Assembly (NCBI GenBank): GCA_034431315.1
Contig: DAOUDK010000043.1
Coordinates: forward strand, 1-24,716
DNA length: 24,716 nucleotides
Direction of reading: 5' to 3'
From: JAUWOY01 sp034431315
Lineage (GTDB): Bacteria > Chloroflexota > Anaerolineae > VGOG01
Each line of letters starts with the position of its first letter. The first letter of the stretch is position 1. The translations under genes and the position numbers were made by a program. The notes beneath the pieces are model-generated. The model saw nothing but the letters and a program-made list of their open reading frames with translations. It had not been told where the DNA came from and ran no database searches. Positions 1-7,716 of this stretch are shown here, piece by piece.

Positions 1-114
1 GAAGGCGATAACCAGCAGGAAAGAGATGCTATTCAGATGTAAAAGAGCTACTTATGTTAAAAAAAAGCCCCAAGTGCACTTAGCAGAGATCTGTCTACTA
101 TTCTCCGATACACT
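1..114. other. Window edge, no gene seen
   Basis: This stretch follows the stop codon of the truncated NapH-like gene. It is AT-richer than its surroundings. On the minus strand a run of eight T follows a GGGGC, which resembles a terminator tail, but I cannot pair a convincing stem in front of it. No reading frame looks like a protein, and the expected ferredoxin-like C-terminus of the neighbouring gene is not recoverable in any frame here. Confidence 0.4.
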
Positions 115-627
115 CTACAGTGTAATCTCGGCCGCCGTGACCAATTGGTCCAGCGCGGGCCACACGCTGAGCGATAGGGTGCGAAAGAGGATCGTCAGGG
201 GGTCGAAGATCAGCAGGGTCAGGTTGGTGAGGAGCGCGGCGGCGAGGATGGTCAGCAGCAGGCCGTATTTCACTCTGCGCCATGAGTCGGCGGGCGCTTC
301 CCGCTTCCCACGCCAGCGGCGTAGGGAGAACAGGTGCAGCAGCGTCCCCAGGGGGCAAAGCCACCCGCACCACACCCTGCCCAGCGCGAGAGTCAGCGCC
401 ACGGTGATCAGCGCCAGGGCCGATCCGGCCAGAACCGTGCGGCTGGCCAGCAGATGGGCCAGCATCGCCAGGGGGTCAAGTCGCATGGGGAGGTTGACCA
501 GCGACCCGGGCCATCCCCCGCGGCGCGACCACACGAACAGCGCCACGAACACCAGCAGCGCGGCGTACTGCACCAACCGCCGCAGCGTCGTCCAACGACG
601 TGGCGTCCATCTTACCCTAGCCGCCAA
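115..627 (-). CDS. NapH-like polyferredoxin membrane protein, short (170 aa)
   Basis: Membrane protein with hydrophobic segments near residues 20-34, 60-84 and 120-142 and the motif CGWLCPLGTL (Cys87, Cys91), typical of the N-terminal half of NapH/YccM-type 4Fe-4S membrane proteins that pass electrons across the membrane. Family members normally continue with a second CxxxCP loop and ferredoxin clusters. This one stops at residue 170, so it is either a short variant or truncated. The start is TTG, overlapping the DUF362 stop by 11 nt, with GGAG eight bases upstream; the tight overlap implies translational coupling. With the DUF362 protein and the upstream ferredoxin-like proteins it probably serves a redox chain; the partner enzyme is unknown. 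Confidence 0.7.
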   Translation of the reverse strand: MAARVRWTPRRWTTLRRLVQYAALLVFVALFVWSRRGGWPGSLVNLPMRLDPLAMLAHLLASRTVLAGSALALITVALTLALGRVWCGWLCPLGTLLHLFSLRRWRGKREAPADSWRRVKYGLLLTILAAALLTNLTLLIFDPLTILFRTLSLSVWPALDQLVTAAEITL

Positions 628-1627
628 CGGCGATCTCCTCGATCTTCAGGCCGTCCAGGTCGCTCCGGCCCAGTCCCATGGCCGTGGCCGCCCGGACGTA
701 GGCCAGGTCGTTGGGCTGCAACCCGAACAGGGTAGCCGCGTAACTGTCGGCGGCCACGATGTCCGGGCTGACGATCACGGTGTCCATCTTCTTCACGTCG
801 TCCAGGCTGCCGCCAGTCGGCCCATTGTCCACCAGGATGCGCACGGCGTCAACGACGGTTAGCGCAGGTCGCACGCGGCTCGTCAGATCGGCCAACCGCT
901 GCCCCAGGTTGCGGTGCATCATGGGCCGGTTGCGGATGACGCCCATGAGGTTCTTCATGCCCAGGGTCAGTCGGGCCAGGCCGTGGTGCTTGGCGATAGG
1001 CACGTTTATCACCACGTCGGCGTTCAGCACGTCGTCGTAGATTTGGCACTGGCGAAGGTCCAATCCCTGGGGGATCTCAGTGGAGACGAACTTGAACTGG
1101 GGCATGATCTCCATCTCTCCGCCAGCGGCCTTCACTTGCTCCTGGATGCCGCTGCGGACGTAGGCCTGCTCGGGGCTGCCGCCGAAGGGGTAATCCATCA
1201 CCCGGACTCGGCGCACGCCAGCCTCCAGGCAGAGCCTGACCAGGGCTGCGACGACCCAGGGGTTGGTGGTCGCCGCGTACTCGTAGGTGTGATAGGCCAC
1301 ACAGATGTTGGGCTTGACGATCACATCGTCGCCGGGGCGCACGAACTGTTCCATTCCCCCCAGCACTGCCAACGCTTGCCGCACCAACTCCTCAGGCTCG
1401 CCGCCCCGCGCCACGACCAGGTCTGGGTATTCTGCGGATGGGGTTGCGGTAGGCGCACTGGTAGCGCCCGCGGTTGTGGTGAGGGACGGTGGGATGCGCG
1501 TCGGTGGCGGTGCAGTGGGCGTGGGCGCCATCTGTGCTCCGCACGCGCTCAGCAGCCAGCCGCCGGCCAGCGTCCCCAGCCCTGCTGCTATCCGGCGGAG
1601 AAACTCTCTTCGGGTGACGTTTGTCAT
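617..1627 (-). CDS. DUF362 domain protein with Tat/lipoprotein signal
   Basis: About 336 residues from the ATG at 1627. The N-terminus reads TNVTRREFLRRIAAGLGTLA and then LLSAC, a twin-arginine signal (RR-x-F-L) followed by a lipobox, so the protein is probably folded and cofactor-loaded before export and then lipid-anchored. A Pro/Thr-rich linker follows, then the DUF362 domain (about residues 65-330) with IVKPNIC, INVPIAKHHG and LTLGMKNLMG motifs. DUF362 proteins are often found beside Fe-S proteins, but their biochemical role is not settled. An upstream in-frame ATG at 1669 would overlap the RAM-domain gene by 31 nt and place extra residues ahead of the Tat signal, so I prefer 1627. It overlaps the NapH-like gene downstream. 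Confidence 0.88.
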   Translation of the reverse strand: MTNVTRREFLRRIAAGLGTLAGGWLLSACGAQMAPTPTAPPPTRIPPSLTTTAGATSAPTATPSAEYPDLVVARGGEPEELVRQALAVLGGMEQFVRPGDDVIVKPNICVAYHTYEYAATTNPWVVAALVRLCLEAGVRRVRVMDYPFGGSPEQAYVRSGIQEQVKAAGGEMEIMPQFKFVSTEIPQGLDLRQCQIYDDVLNADVVINVPIAKHHGLARLTLGMKNLMGVIRNRPMMHRNLGQRLADLTSRVRPALTVVDAVRILVDNGPTGGSLDDVKKMDTVIVSPDIVAADSYAATLFGLQPNDLAYVRAATAMGLGRSDLDGLKIEEIAVGG

Positions 1628-1637
1628 CGCAAAAAGC

Positions 1638-1868
1638 TCACATAACCACGCAGGTGAGAGTGTAGCCAATGCCGTCTATCAGTTGAATCTCACTGACCAC
1701 TAACTCCCCCAATGCAGCGGTATCTGGGACTTCAACCTGGGCAATCACGTCGTAAGGCCCTGTGACGTTGTGGACGCTCGTGATCCCCTCAATGGCTGAT
1801 AGGGCCTCGAACACCTCCTCGCCCATGCCAACCTCCACGTTTGCCAAAATGTAGGCTTTGACACTCAT
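1638..1868 (-). CDS. Stand-alone Lrp/AsnC ligand-binding (RAM) domain protein
   Basis: A 76-residue protein matching the C-terminal effector-binding domain of Lrp/AsnC regulators: MSVKAYILANVEVG, then EGITSVHNVTGPYDVIAQVE, the usual beta-alpha-beta-beta-alpha-beta pattern. There is no DNA-binding helix-turn-helix. Such stand-alone RAM proteins oligomerise and bind small ligands such as amino acids; the ligand here is unknown. A strong AGGAGG lies seven bases before the ATG. It sits 18 nt after the Fe-S protein gene and 10 nt before the DUF362 gene, so it is part of the same operon. It might sense a metabolite and act on a partner protein, but that is inference. Confidence 0.9.
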   Translation of the reverse strand: MSVKAYILANVEVGMGEEVFEALSAIEGITSVHNVTGPYDVIAQVEVPDTAALGELVVSEIQLIDGIGYTLTCVVM

Positions 1869-1886
1869 CGTTTCTCCTCCTTTCGT

Positions 1887-2969
1887 CTACAAAACATCCG
1901 ATATCGAGATGCCGCGCTCCTGGGCGCGTTGCACCATCCACTCCGTGATGTCGGCCGGCGGCACTGGAACCTCGCCCTCAGGCCGGCGCTCCAGATACAG
2001 CGCCTCGGTGGGACAGACCGTGGCGCACAGCCCGCAGCCCGCGCAGCGGGAGTAGTCCACCACACAGACGTCATCCGGCAGGGAGAGCGCCCCAAACTGA
2101 CAGCGCTCAAGGCAGTCGCCGCAGCCGATGCACATCTCGGCGTCCACGACGGTGTGGAAGTCGGAGCGCACGGCGGCGGTGGGGACGCCGAACTCGGCTA
2201 TACTGCGCAACACCCCGCAGCAGCAGGTGCAGCAGTTGCAGATGTAGTTGTGCCCGTCGCGGTAGTTGCCGGTGGAATGCACCAACCCAGCCTCCTCGGT
2301 CTCGTATAGGATGCGCAGCGCTTCCTCTTTGGTGATAGCACGGTCCACTTCGCTGTGGTCGAAAACACCCTCGACCGGCGCGAAGATCAGGCAGTTTTCG
2401 ATCGGGCGGTCACATCCCTTGCCAACCAGCTTCTGCTGGACGCGGCAGATGCAGTCGCGCACGGCCCACGATTTGGCGTTTTCCAGCAGTTCGGTGGCGT
2501 GCTCGTAGGGGAAGATCTCCAGGTGCACGGGAATCGCCTCCCCGACGGGGATGACGCGGTGAATGGCGGGCGCATCGCGGACGATGCCGGCACCCCCCGT
2601 CTCCTGGAGGTACTGCTCGAACAGGGTCGCCAGTTCCACGTCCAGGCGGGGCAACTGCTCCTCGTAGAAGCCGACGACGAAGGGCCTCAGCCCGAAAGCG
2701 AGTTGACCTTTGTCCTTCTTGATGCGGATCTGGCCCTTACGAACCATTTGCTTGAGCGCGCGGTAGGCCGTGTCGGCGTCCACGCCGGCGCGGGCAGCGA
2801 TGTCGGCGGCCGGCTCGCGGCTCAGGCGCATCACGCTGGCCAGCGCCGCCTCCTCCGGGGTGAAGATTTTGGCCAGCAACTGCAGTTCCACGCCGCTCTC
2901 GGTGGCAGGGAAGCCATTGGGGATGGCGTCCAGTCGCTCGGCCAGCTTACGATAGATGTCCTCAGTCAT
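1887..2969 (-). CDS. Cys-rich 4Fe-4S protein with N-terminal helix-turn-helix-like region (360 aa)
   Basis: Residues about 35-90 look like a winged-helix fold (ADIAARAGVDADTAYRALKQM, then a basic wing). The central part carries scattered cysteines (CIC at 173-175, Cys186, Cys193) and the dense motif CNCCTCCC at 244-251. The C-terminus is a bacterial-type two-cluster ferredoxin: Cys280/283/286/290 and Cys309/312/315/319. It resembles the protein at 4223-5038 (shared CICR, TKEEAL/TKAEAL, AGLVH and CNCCxCCC), so the two are paralogues flanking hypBA. The role is unknown; electron transfer or redox sensing coupled to the nickel enzyme is plausible. AAGGAGA lies in front of the ATG, and the gene overlaps the hypA stop by 8 nt. 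Confidence 0.85.
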   Translation of the reverse strand: MTEDIYRKLAERLDAIPNGFPATESGVELQLLAKIFTPEEAALASVMRLSREPAADIAARAGVDADTAYRALKQMVRKGQIRIKKDKGQLAFGLRPFVVGFYEEQLPRLDVELATLFEQYLQETGGAGIVRDAPAIHRVIPVGEAIPVHLEIFPYEHATELLENAKSWAVRDCICRVQQKLVGKGCDRPIENCLIFAPVEGVFDHSEVDRAITKEEALRILYETEEAGLVHSTGNYRDGHNYICNCCTCCCGVLRSIAEFGVPTAAVRSDFHTVVDAEMCIGCGDCLERCQFGALSLPDDVCVVDYSRCAGCGLCATVCPTEALYLERRPEGEVPVPPADITEWMVQRAQERGISISDVL

Positions 2970-3375
2970 TGCGCGTTCTCCTTTTCTTTTCTTCTAATGC
3001 GGGTGCAACCTCCACCTCTATACTTACCATGTTGAAGTCAGTGCCGCCGGTGACGCGGAGGTTACTGCTGCCGCACTGGCAACCTCCGGCCAGGGCCTGC
3101 ACCATGATCACGCGGGGCTGCTCGTCCATCAAGTCACTCAGGTCGGCTTGCCGCCCGCAATCCAGGCACGTCATCTCCAGGGGCACGGTTTCAAAGTGCA
3201 GCATTGCTCCCTCAGCCAGGGTGCCCTGGCTGAGATACTCGAAATAGAACTCCACTGATTCGGGAACGACGAGCGACATCATGCCCACTCGCAAATAGAT
3301 GTCGGTGATGCGGCAGCCCTGGGCGTGTTCCAGGGCCAGGTTCAGCATCGCCTGGGTTATGGACGCTTCGTGCAT
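2962..3375 (-). CDS. hypA: Hydrogenase/urease nickel-insertion protein HypA
   Basis: About 137 residues beginning MHEASITQAML, the conserved N-terminus whose His2 (with Glu3) binds nickel. The zinc-ribbon half has TCLDCG and GGCQCGSSNL; the C-x-CG spacing of the second pair is shorter than the common CxxCG but occurs in other HypA proteins. HypA delivers nickel, with HypB, to [NiFe]-hydrogenase large subunits. The start is fixed by the MHE motif and a GGGAG seven bases upstream, although the frame stays open to an earlier ATG at 3411. It lies directly after hypB, separated by a hairpin element, and overlaps the following Fe-S gene by 8 nt. Confidence 0.95.
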   Translation of the reverse strand: MHEASITQAMLNLALEHAQGCRITDIYLRVGMMSLVVPESVEFYFEYLSQGTLAEGAMLHFETVPLEMTCLDCGRQADLSDLMDEQPRVIMVQALAGGCQCGSSNLRVTGGTDFNMVSIEVEVAPALEEKKRRTRND

Positions 3376-3406
3376 TGGGACTCCCGTCTTGGTTACAGGG
3401 AGGCTT

Positions 3407-3480
3407 AACACTACAACGAATTGGGAATAAAACGAATCAGGGGCAAGAAATTCGTTCCTTTCTTAATTCGGTGTAGTGTT
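3407..3480. repeat. Nested inverted repeat between hypB and hypA
   Basis: Outer arms 3407-3422 and 3465-3480 are complementary over 16 bases with one mismatch (AACACTACAACGAATT against AATTCGGTGTAGTGTT). Inner arms 3431-3437 and 3450-3456 (AACGAAT/ATTCGTT) also pair. The right arm covers the last codons and stop of hypB. Folded RNA would form a long interrupted hairpin before hypA. It may attenuate or stabilise the message, or be a small mobile repeat; nothing in the sequence decides this. Confidence 0.7.
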
Positions 3481-4149
3481 TTTGGCCGTCCGCTTCTCGG
3501 TCAACTTCTCTCGTATCCAATCCACCCATCCATCAAGGCCCTGACCCGTGAGAGCAGAAACCTCAAACACCGCCAGGTCTGGGTTGATTTGGAGGGCGTT
3601 CTGGCGCAGCACAGAGACTTTGGCCGGGAGGTAAGGCTCCAGGTCAATTTTGTTGATGACCACCGCCTGGGCTGTGGCAAAGGCCATCGGATACTTGAGC
3701 GGCTTGTCGTCGCCCTCGGGCAGGCTGGCGACCACGACCTTGGCGTCCTCACCCAGGTCCCAGCCGGTGGGGCACAGCAGATTGCCGACGTTCTCAATAA
3801 TGACCACGTCGGCGTCCTCCACGTCCAGTTGTTCCAGAGCCGCCTGGATCATGCGCGCCTCCAGGTGGCATCCGCCATCGGTGTTGATCTGCACCACCGG
3901 CACACCAGTGGCACCGATGCGCTCGGCGTCCAGACTGGTGGTGGGATCGCCCTCGATGACCGACAGGCGCAGCTCACCGTGCAGTTTCTCGATGGTGCGC
4001 TCCAGCAGCGTGGTCTTGCCAGCCCCTGGCGAGGCGATAATGTTCAGCACCAACACGTCTTGCCGGCCGAACCTCGCCCGCAGGGCAGCGGCCAACAAGG
4101 CATTGGCTTCGGTGATACTTTTTAACACAGGGATTTTGACCATTTCCAC
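3463..4149 (-). CDS. hypB: Hydrogenase nickel-incorporation GTPase HypB
   Basis: A 228-residue SIMIBI-class GTPase. Walker A is SPGAGKTTLLE (about residues 39-49), followed by VIEGDPTTSLDAERI, the metal-site motif TDGGCHLEARM with its Cys-His pair, ENVGNLLCP and the guanine-specificity motif NKIDL. HypB uses GTP hydrolysis to drive nickel transfer with HypA into [NiFe]-hydrogenase. The protein lacks the N-terminal CxxCGC nickel site and the His-rich stretch found in some homologues, so it is the minimal form. It follows the Fe-S protein gene after a 73 nt repetitive spacer and precedes hypA. Confidence 0.96.
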   Translation of the reverse strand: MEMVKIPVLKSITEANALLAAALRARFGRQDVLVLNIIASPGAGKTTLLERTIEKLHGELRLSVIEGDPTTSLDAERIGATGVPVVQINTDGGCHLEARMIQAALEQLDVEDADVVIIENVGNLLCPTGWDLGEDAKVVVASLPEGDDKPLKYPMAFATAQAVVINKIDLEPYLPAKVSVLRQNALQINPDLAVFEVSALTGQGLDGWVDWIREKLTEKRTAKNTTPN

Positions 4150-4151
4150 CT

Positions 4152-4214
4152 CGATTTTCGATTGCCGATTTTCGATTGCCGATTCTCGATCTGGAAATCG
4201 GAACTCGAAAATCG
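4152..4214. repeat. Short tandem/inverted repeat upstream of hypB
   Basis: Two head-to-tail copies of CGATTTTCGATTGC (4152-4165, 4166-4179) and a degenerate third start (4180-4191) are followed by an inverted partner: CGATTTTCGA at 4152-4161 pairs with TCGAAAATCG at 4205-4214. It fills the spacer between the 4Fe-4S protein gene and hypB. It looks like a noncoding spacer repeat; no function is evident. Confidence 0.7.
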
Positions 4215-4222
4215 GAAATCCT

Positions 4223-5038
4223 TTATGAAACGTCCACCAGCGAAGACAGCCGGCTGATGGATTCCTCTACGAACTGGTCGTTGACGATAGTGATCTCGAT
4301 AGCCTGCTCAGGACAGACATCCACGCAACGACCACAACCCCGACACTCGTCACCCTTGACTGCCCGACCGTTGACCATACGGATGGCATCAACAAAGCAC
4401 ACGCTCTCGGTACAGATTCCACAGCCCACGCATCGCTCGGTCACAGTGACCCGCACACCGGGCATTATCGTGATTTTGGCGCCGATCTGGGGGGCAATAT
4501 CGGGCAGCATCCGCCCAAGACAACAGCAAGGACAACAGTTGCAAATCGTCAACAGCTTGTCGCCTGGGCCGACGCCGAGCCACACGGTATCGAGCTTATT
4601 CCGGCCAACCAAATGAACCAGGCCCGCTTCCCGGCAGCGTCTTACATGCTCCAGCGCTTCCGCTTTCGTTACGCGGCGTCCAAGCCTGGAATTGATCCCC
4701 CTGGCCGCCTCGCCAAGAAAGAGACAGCCCAAATCAATGGGATAATCCTCGCACGTCATAGAATCGCGGCAGATGCAGGCGCTCATGATCCAGTTATAGC
4801 TGGCTTTCTCGATGAAATGCTCCACCACCTGAGACGGCAGAACCATCTCGTCGGGCCTATCGAGCGCCTGGTTTACCGGAATCACCTGATCCTGAGGCAG
4901 ATAGATGAGATCGTCCCCCTCGAAGAGCAGGCGATCAGTGATTCTGCCGACGATGGGTATCCGCGTCAGCCTGGCCAGCAGGAAACGGTGGGGGAAAAAT
5001 CTTTGTAGGAGTTTGGCGAACCAGATGGGTTGACTCAT
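4223..5038 (-). CDS. Cys-rich 4Fe-4S ferredoxin-like protein (271 aa)
   Basis: First gene of the hyp operon. Residues 80-110 hold SACICRDSMTC and GCLFLG (Cys88, 90, 96, 105); residues 166-173 form CNCCPCCC; the C-terminus has two 4Fe-4S motifs, Cys203/206/209/214 (CVGCGICTESVC, one residue longer than usual) and Cys232/235/238/242. The cysteine pattern and TKAEAL...AGLVH segment match the protein at 1887-2969, but the HTH-like N-terminus is replaced by a basic, aromatic-rich segment (about residues 1-45) that may contact a membrane. It is probably an electron carrier for the nickel enzyme served by HypAB; the exact role is unknown. The ribosome-binding site is weak. Confidence 0.85.
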   Translation of the reverse strand: MSQPIWFAKLLQRFFPHRFLLARLTRIPIVGRITDRLLFEGDDLIYLPQDQVIPVNQALDRPDEMVLPSQVVEHFIEKASYNWIMSACICRDSMTCEDYPIDLGCLFLGEAARGINSRLGRRVTKAEALEHVRRCREAGLVHLVGRNKLDTVWLGVGPGDKLLTICNCCPCCCLGRMLPDIAPQIGAKITIMPGVRVTVTERCVGCGICTESVCFVDAIRMVNGRAVKGDECRGCGRCVDVCPEQAIEITIVNDQFVEESISRLSSLVDVS

Positions 5039-5080
5039 GGTTACACCAGAATCACTGATCCACTGAGAACACTGGTCTCT

Positions 5081-5161
5081 GGATCACGAAATCCGCGAAA
5101 TATCACGAAAGTCACGAAAGCCCTTCGCGACCTTCGCGCTTTTTCGTGTGGTTCGTGATCC
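5081..5161. repeat. Intergenic inverted repeat (cacgaa-type)
   Basis: GGATCACGAA at 5081-5090 is perfectly inverted at 5152-5161, with further cgcgaa/ttcgcg and tcacgaaa/tttcgtg segments between. It lies in the untranslated leader of the hyp operon, downstream of its predicted promoter, so it may fold in the mRNA. Translation of this segment gives a typical spurious peptide, which I do not call as a gene. Confidence 0.75.
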
Positions 5162-5208
5162 AAACGCCCACACCCTACCCCAACTCCTCCAACCACTGCT
5201 TCCCCCCT

Positions 5209-5237
5209 ATGATACCACAAGTCCGCGCTGCCGTCAA
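5209..5237 (-). promoter_or_regulatory. Sigma70-type promoter of the Fe-S/hypBA operon
   Basis: Read on the minus strand: TTGACG (5237-5232), a 17-base spacer, then TATCAT (5214-5209). It lies just after the terminator of the upstream reductase gene and about 170 bases before the first operon gene, leaving a long leader that contains the inverted repeat at 5081-5161. Assigned by sequence match only. Confidence 0.6.
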
Positions 5238-5253
5238 CGTCGCTGCCGGACGC

Positions 5254-5289
5254 AAAAAAGCGGGCCGCGCTCACGGGCAGCGACCCGCC
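5254..5289 (-). terminator. Rho-independent terminator of the aldo/keto reductase gene
   Basis: On the minus strand GCGGG and CGCT pair with AGCG and CCCGC around a seven-base loop, with an internal bulge, followed by six T (5259-5254). It starts about 20 bases after the reductase stop codon and separates that gene from the hyp operon promoter. Confidence 0.8.
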
Positions 5290-5308
5290 TCGTCATTTGT
5301 AACATCCA

Positions 5309-6472
5309 TCAAGGAAGTTCATAGACATAAGGCTGGCCCTCGCCGAGTACCTCGTGGACGTGCACCATCCACTCGCTGATGGGGATGATCTGTGGGCACT
5401 TGTCTTCGCACTCGCGACACTGGGCACATGCACTGGCGCGGGCCTCTTCGGGTATCCAATTGTTGTATTCAGTGCGCGAGTGGTTGACCTTATCGTACAT
5501 CACACCCTGGTTGTAGACTGCGAAGTTGCGTGGAATGTCTACACCGTTCGGGCACGGTACGCAATATCCGCACTCTGTACAGGGAATGGGGCAAAGCCCC
5601 CGGTACTTCTCCCGTACCTGATCGAACAGCGCCAGTTCCTCTGCCGTGAGCGTGTTGACGCTCGATACGCCGGCGCTGGCGACGTTCTCCTCAACTTGCT
5701 CCATCGTGCTCATGCCGCTGAGCACCACCGACACCTGTGGCTGATTCCAGATCCATTGCAGCGCCCAATCGGCCGGCGTGCGTCTCCTGGCAGAGGTGTT
5801 CCAGAGGCGCTGAATTGGCTGGGGCGGGTTCACGAGTCTACCACCCAGAATGGGCTCCATGATCACCACGGCCAGCCCCCTGGACGCCGCGTATTGCAGC
5901 CCTTTGGTGCCGGCCTGGTTTTCTATGTCCATGTAGTTGTACTGGATCTGACAGAACGCCCACCCATCATACGCGTCTATGATTTCCTGGAAAACCTCAT
6001 ACTTGTCGTGAAACGAGAAGCCAAGGTGCCCGATGCGCCCATCGGCAATAGCTCCTTCGGCCCACTTCAGCACACCCAGATCGCGCATCTTACGCCAGCT
6101 CTTCTCGTTCAACGAGTGCAAGAGATAGAAGTCAATGTGAGCGGTCTGTAACTTCTCGAGCTGCTCGTTGAGAAACCTATCAAAGTCTTCCCCGACTTCG
6201 ACCTTCCAACAAGGCAACTTGGTCGCCAGCTTGACCTTTTTCCGATACCCTCCTTTGAGCGCGCGACCGACGAGCAGCTCACTGTTTCCACCGTGGTACG
6301 GATACGCCGTGTCAACGTAGTTCACGCCGTGGTCAATGGCGTAATGAAGCATCCTGGTCGCTTCTGGCTCGTCAATGTTGGAGTGCTCCTTGTTCTTGAT
6401 GGGAAATCGCATACACCCAAATCCCAGTGCGGAAACTTCCCAATCCAGCTTTCCGAATTTACGATACTGCAT
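5309..6472 (-). CDS. Aldo/keto reductase with C-terminal 4Fe-4S domain
   Basis: 387 residues from MQYRKFGKLDWEVS; GGAGGAG lies ten bases before this ATG, so the upstream ATG at 6505 is not needed. The (beta/alpha)8 reductase part shows the family pattern GFGCMRFP, NYVDTAYPYHGGNSE (Asp54, Tyr59), LATKLP and DFYLLHSLN, with VVLSGMSTMEQVEEN near the nucleotide site. The C-terminal about 90 residues carry CPIPCTECGYCVPCPNGVDIP and CAQCRECEDKCPQ, enough cysteines for ferredoxin-type clusters. Such proteins are predicted NAD(P)H- or ferredoxin-linked oxidoreductases of unknown substrate. The gene follows the permease genes after 143 nt and ends at its own terminator. Confidence 0.92.
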   Translation of the reverse strand: MQYRKFGKLDWEVSALGFGCMRFPIKNKEHSNIDEPEATRMLHYAIDHGVNYVDTAYPYHGGNSELLVGRALKGGYRKKVKLATKLPCWKVEVGEDFDRFLNEQLEKLQTAHIDFYLLHSLNEKSWRKMRDLGVLKWAEGAIADGRIGHLGFSFHDKYEVFQEIIDAYDGWAFCQIQYNYMDIENQAGTKGLQYAASRGLAVVIMEPILGGRLVNPPQPIQRLWNTSARRRTPADWALQWIWNQPQVSVVLSGMSTMEQVEENVASAGVSSVNTLTAEELALFDQVREKYRGLCPIPCTECGYCVPCPNGVDIPRNFAVYNQGVMYDKVNHSRTEYNNWIPEEARASACAQCRECEDKCPQIIPISEWMVHVHEVLGEGQPYVYELP

Positions 6473-6615
6473 GGTTATGAAACTCCTCCAAAGCTCAAAG
6501 CCCAAAACTCAAACTTTCAAGGATAATGTGCCACTTTGGATTTTGGATTTCGGAGGGTGGTTCTTGGTCACGTGGTCGAGTGTCAGGTGTCCCCTCCGAC
6601 CATCTGACTATTTGA

Positions 6616-7557
6616 TCAGATGCGCGTTCTGGGATCGAGGGCGTCTCGCAGCCCGTCGCCCAGGAAGTTGATGCCGAGGACGGTGAGTAAAATGAAAAGG
6701 CCGGGAAAGATCCACATCCAGGGCTCCGATTCGAGGTGGTGGTATGCCTGGTCCAGCATGTTGCCCCAGGTGGCGGTGGGGGCCTGAACGCCCACCCCAA
6801 GGAAGCTGACGTAGGCCTCGCTCAGGATGGCACCGGCCACCCCCAGCGTGGCCGAGACGATGACGGAGGCCATACTGTTGGGCAGAATGTGGCGGAAGAT
6901 GATGGAGGCGTTACCGGTGCCGATGCAGCGGGCCGCAGTAACGAATTCCTGTTCCTTAAGTGAGAGGTAGGTGGCGCGCACGATGCGGGCCAGGTACATC
7001 CAGCTTGTGAGGCCAATGACCACGATGATGACGACCACGCTGCCACTGAACGACCGGCCCAGCATTCTGAAGGTCGGCACTTTACCACTGAGGAGCTTGG
7101 ACAACAGTATGAGCAGGAACAATTGGGGAATGTTGAACATGGCCTCGGTGAAGCGCATGAGGACGGCGTCAATAGGGCCTCCGTAGTAGCCGGCGATGGA
7201 CCCGACCAGCACGCCTACGATCACAGAGACTACGACGGCGCAGACGCCGATGATGATGGAGATCTGACCACCATAGATGGTACGGGCCAGGATGTCACGG
7301 CCTGTACCGTCGGTGCCGAAGAGATGCTCCCTCGAAGGCGCGGCGAGGGTGATGGACAGATCGTTGTGATTGGCGTCCTCTTCAGTGTAAATCAACGCCC
7401 CCACGGTGACGTACAGCACGATCAAGATCAGCAGAAAGGCACCAAACATGGCCATCTTGTGACGGCGGAAGCGCCGCCAGGCCATCTGGGTGGGAGTCCA
7501 GACTGGCCGTTCAGTAGCAGCAACTTGTATCTCCGCAGTCGCTTCAGCTACAGCCAT
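6616..7557 (-). CDS. Peptide/nickel-type ABC transporter permease (DppC/OppC-like)
   Basis: A 313-residue inner-membrane permease. An N-terminal segment RRFRRHKMAMFGAFLLILIVLY gives the first membrane helix; LAAPSREHLFGTDGTGRDILAR is the conserved external segment of DppC proteins; the EAA-type loop is EFVTAARCIGTGNASIIFRHILPNS, which contacts the ATPase; the C-terminus has EAYVSFLGVGVQAPTATWG. It pairs with the permease at 7717-8748. GGAGG precedes the ATG. A small hairpin (6601-6607 with 6616-6622) overlaps the stop codon. No ATP-binding subunit gene follows; the next gene is the aldo/keto reductase. Confidence 0.95.
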   Translation of the reverse strand: MAVAEATAEIQVAATERPVWTPTQMAWRRFRRHKMAMFGAFLLILIVLYVTVGALIYTEEDANHNDLSITLAAPSREHLFGTDGTGRDILARTIYGGQISIIIGVCAVVVSVIVGVLVGSIAGYYGGPIDAVLMRFTEAMFNIPQLFLLILLSKLLSGKVPTFRMLGRSFSGSVVVIIVVIGLTSWMYLARIVRATYLSLKEQEFVTAARCIGTGNASIIFRHILPNSMASVIVSATLGVAGAILSEAYVSFLGVGVQAPTATWGNMLDQAYHHLESEPWMWIFPGLFILLTVLGINFLGDGLRDALDPRTRI

Positions 7558-7582
7558 ACTCCATCCTCCAACTTCTAGTCAT

Positions 7583-7716
7583 GCCCCCCTCAGTCTCCCC
7601 CAACTTTGGGGGGGAAGCTCCAACCTCCAACTTCCAACGCCGCCCCCCTCAGTCTCCCCCAACTTTGGGGGGGAGCTCTGTCTTCCAACCTCCAGCCTCC
7701 AACCTCCAACCTCCAA
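7583..7716. repeat. Direct repeats in the permease-permease spacer
   Basis: A ~37-base unit starting GCCCCCCTCAGTCTCCCC occurs at 7583-7620 and again at 7642-7678 (period 59). Each copy contains the self-complementary CCCCCAA..TTGGGGG. The rest of the spacer up to 7716 is a run of CTCCAAC/CTTCCAAC decamers. The minus-strand translation (LEVGGW repeats) is a spurious peptide. Noncoding repeat of the kind that accumulates in such spacers. Confidence 0.8.

Noticed and set aside
26..862. 278-codon plus-strand frame at the left end
   Set aside because: Antisense to the NapH-like and DUF362 genes; Arg/Ser/His-rich without motifs.
5041..5274. Minus-strand reading frame containing HEPHEKARRSRRAFV and FVIFRGFRD
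   Set aside because: It is the translation of the inverted repeat at 5081-5161; such peptides arise from dispersed spacer repeats and there is no ribosome-binding site.
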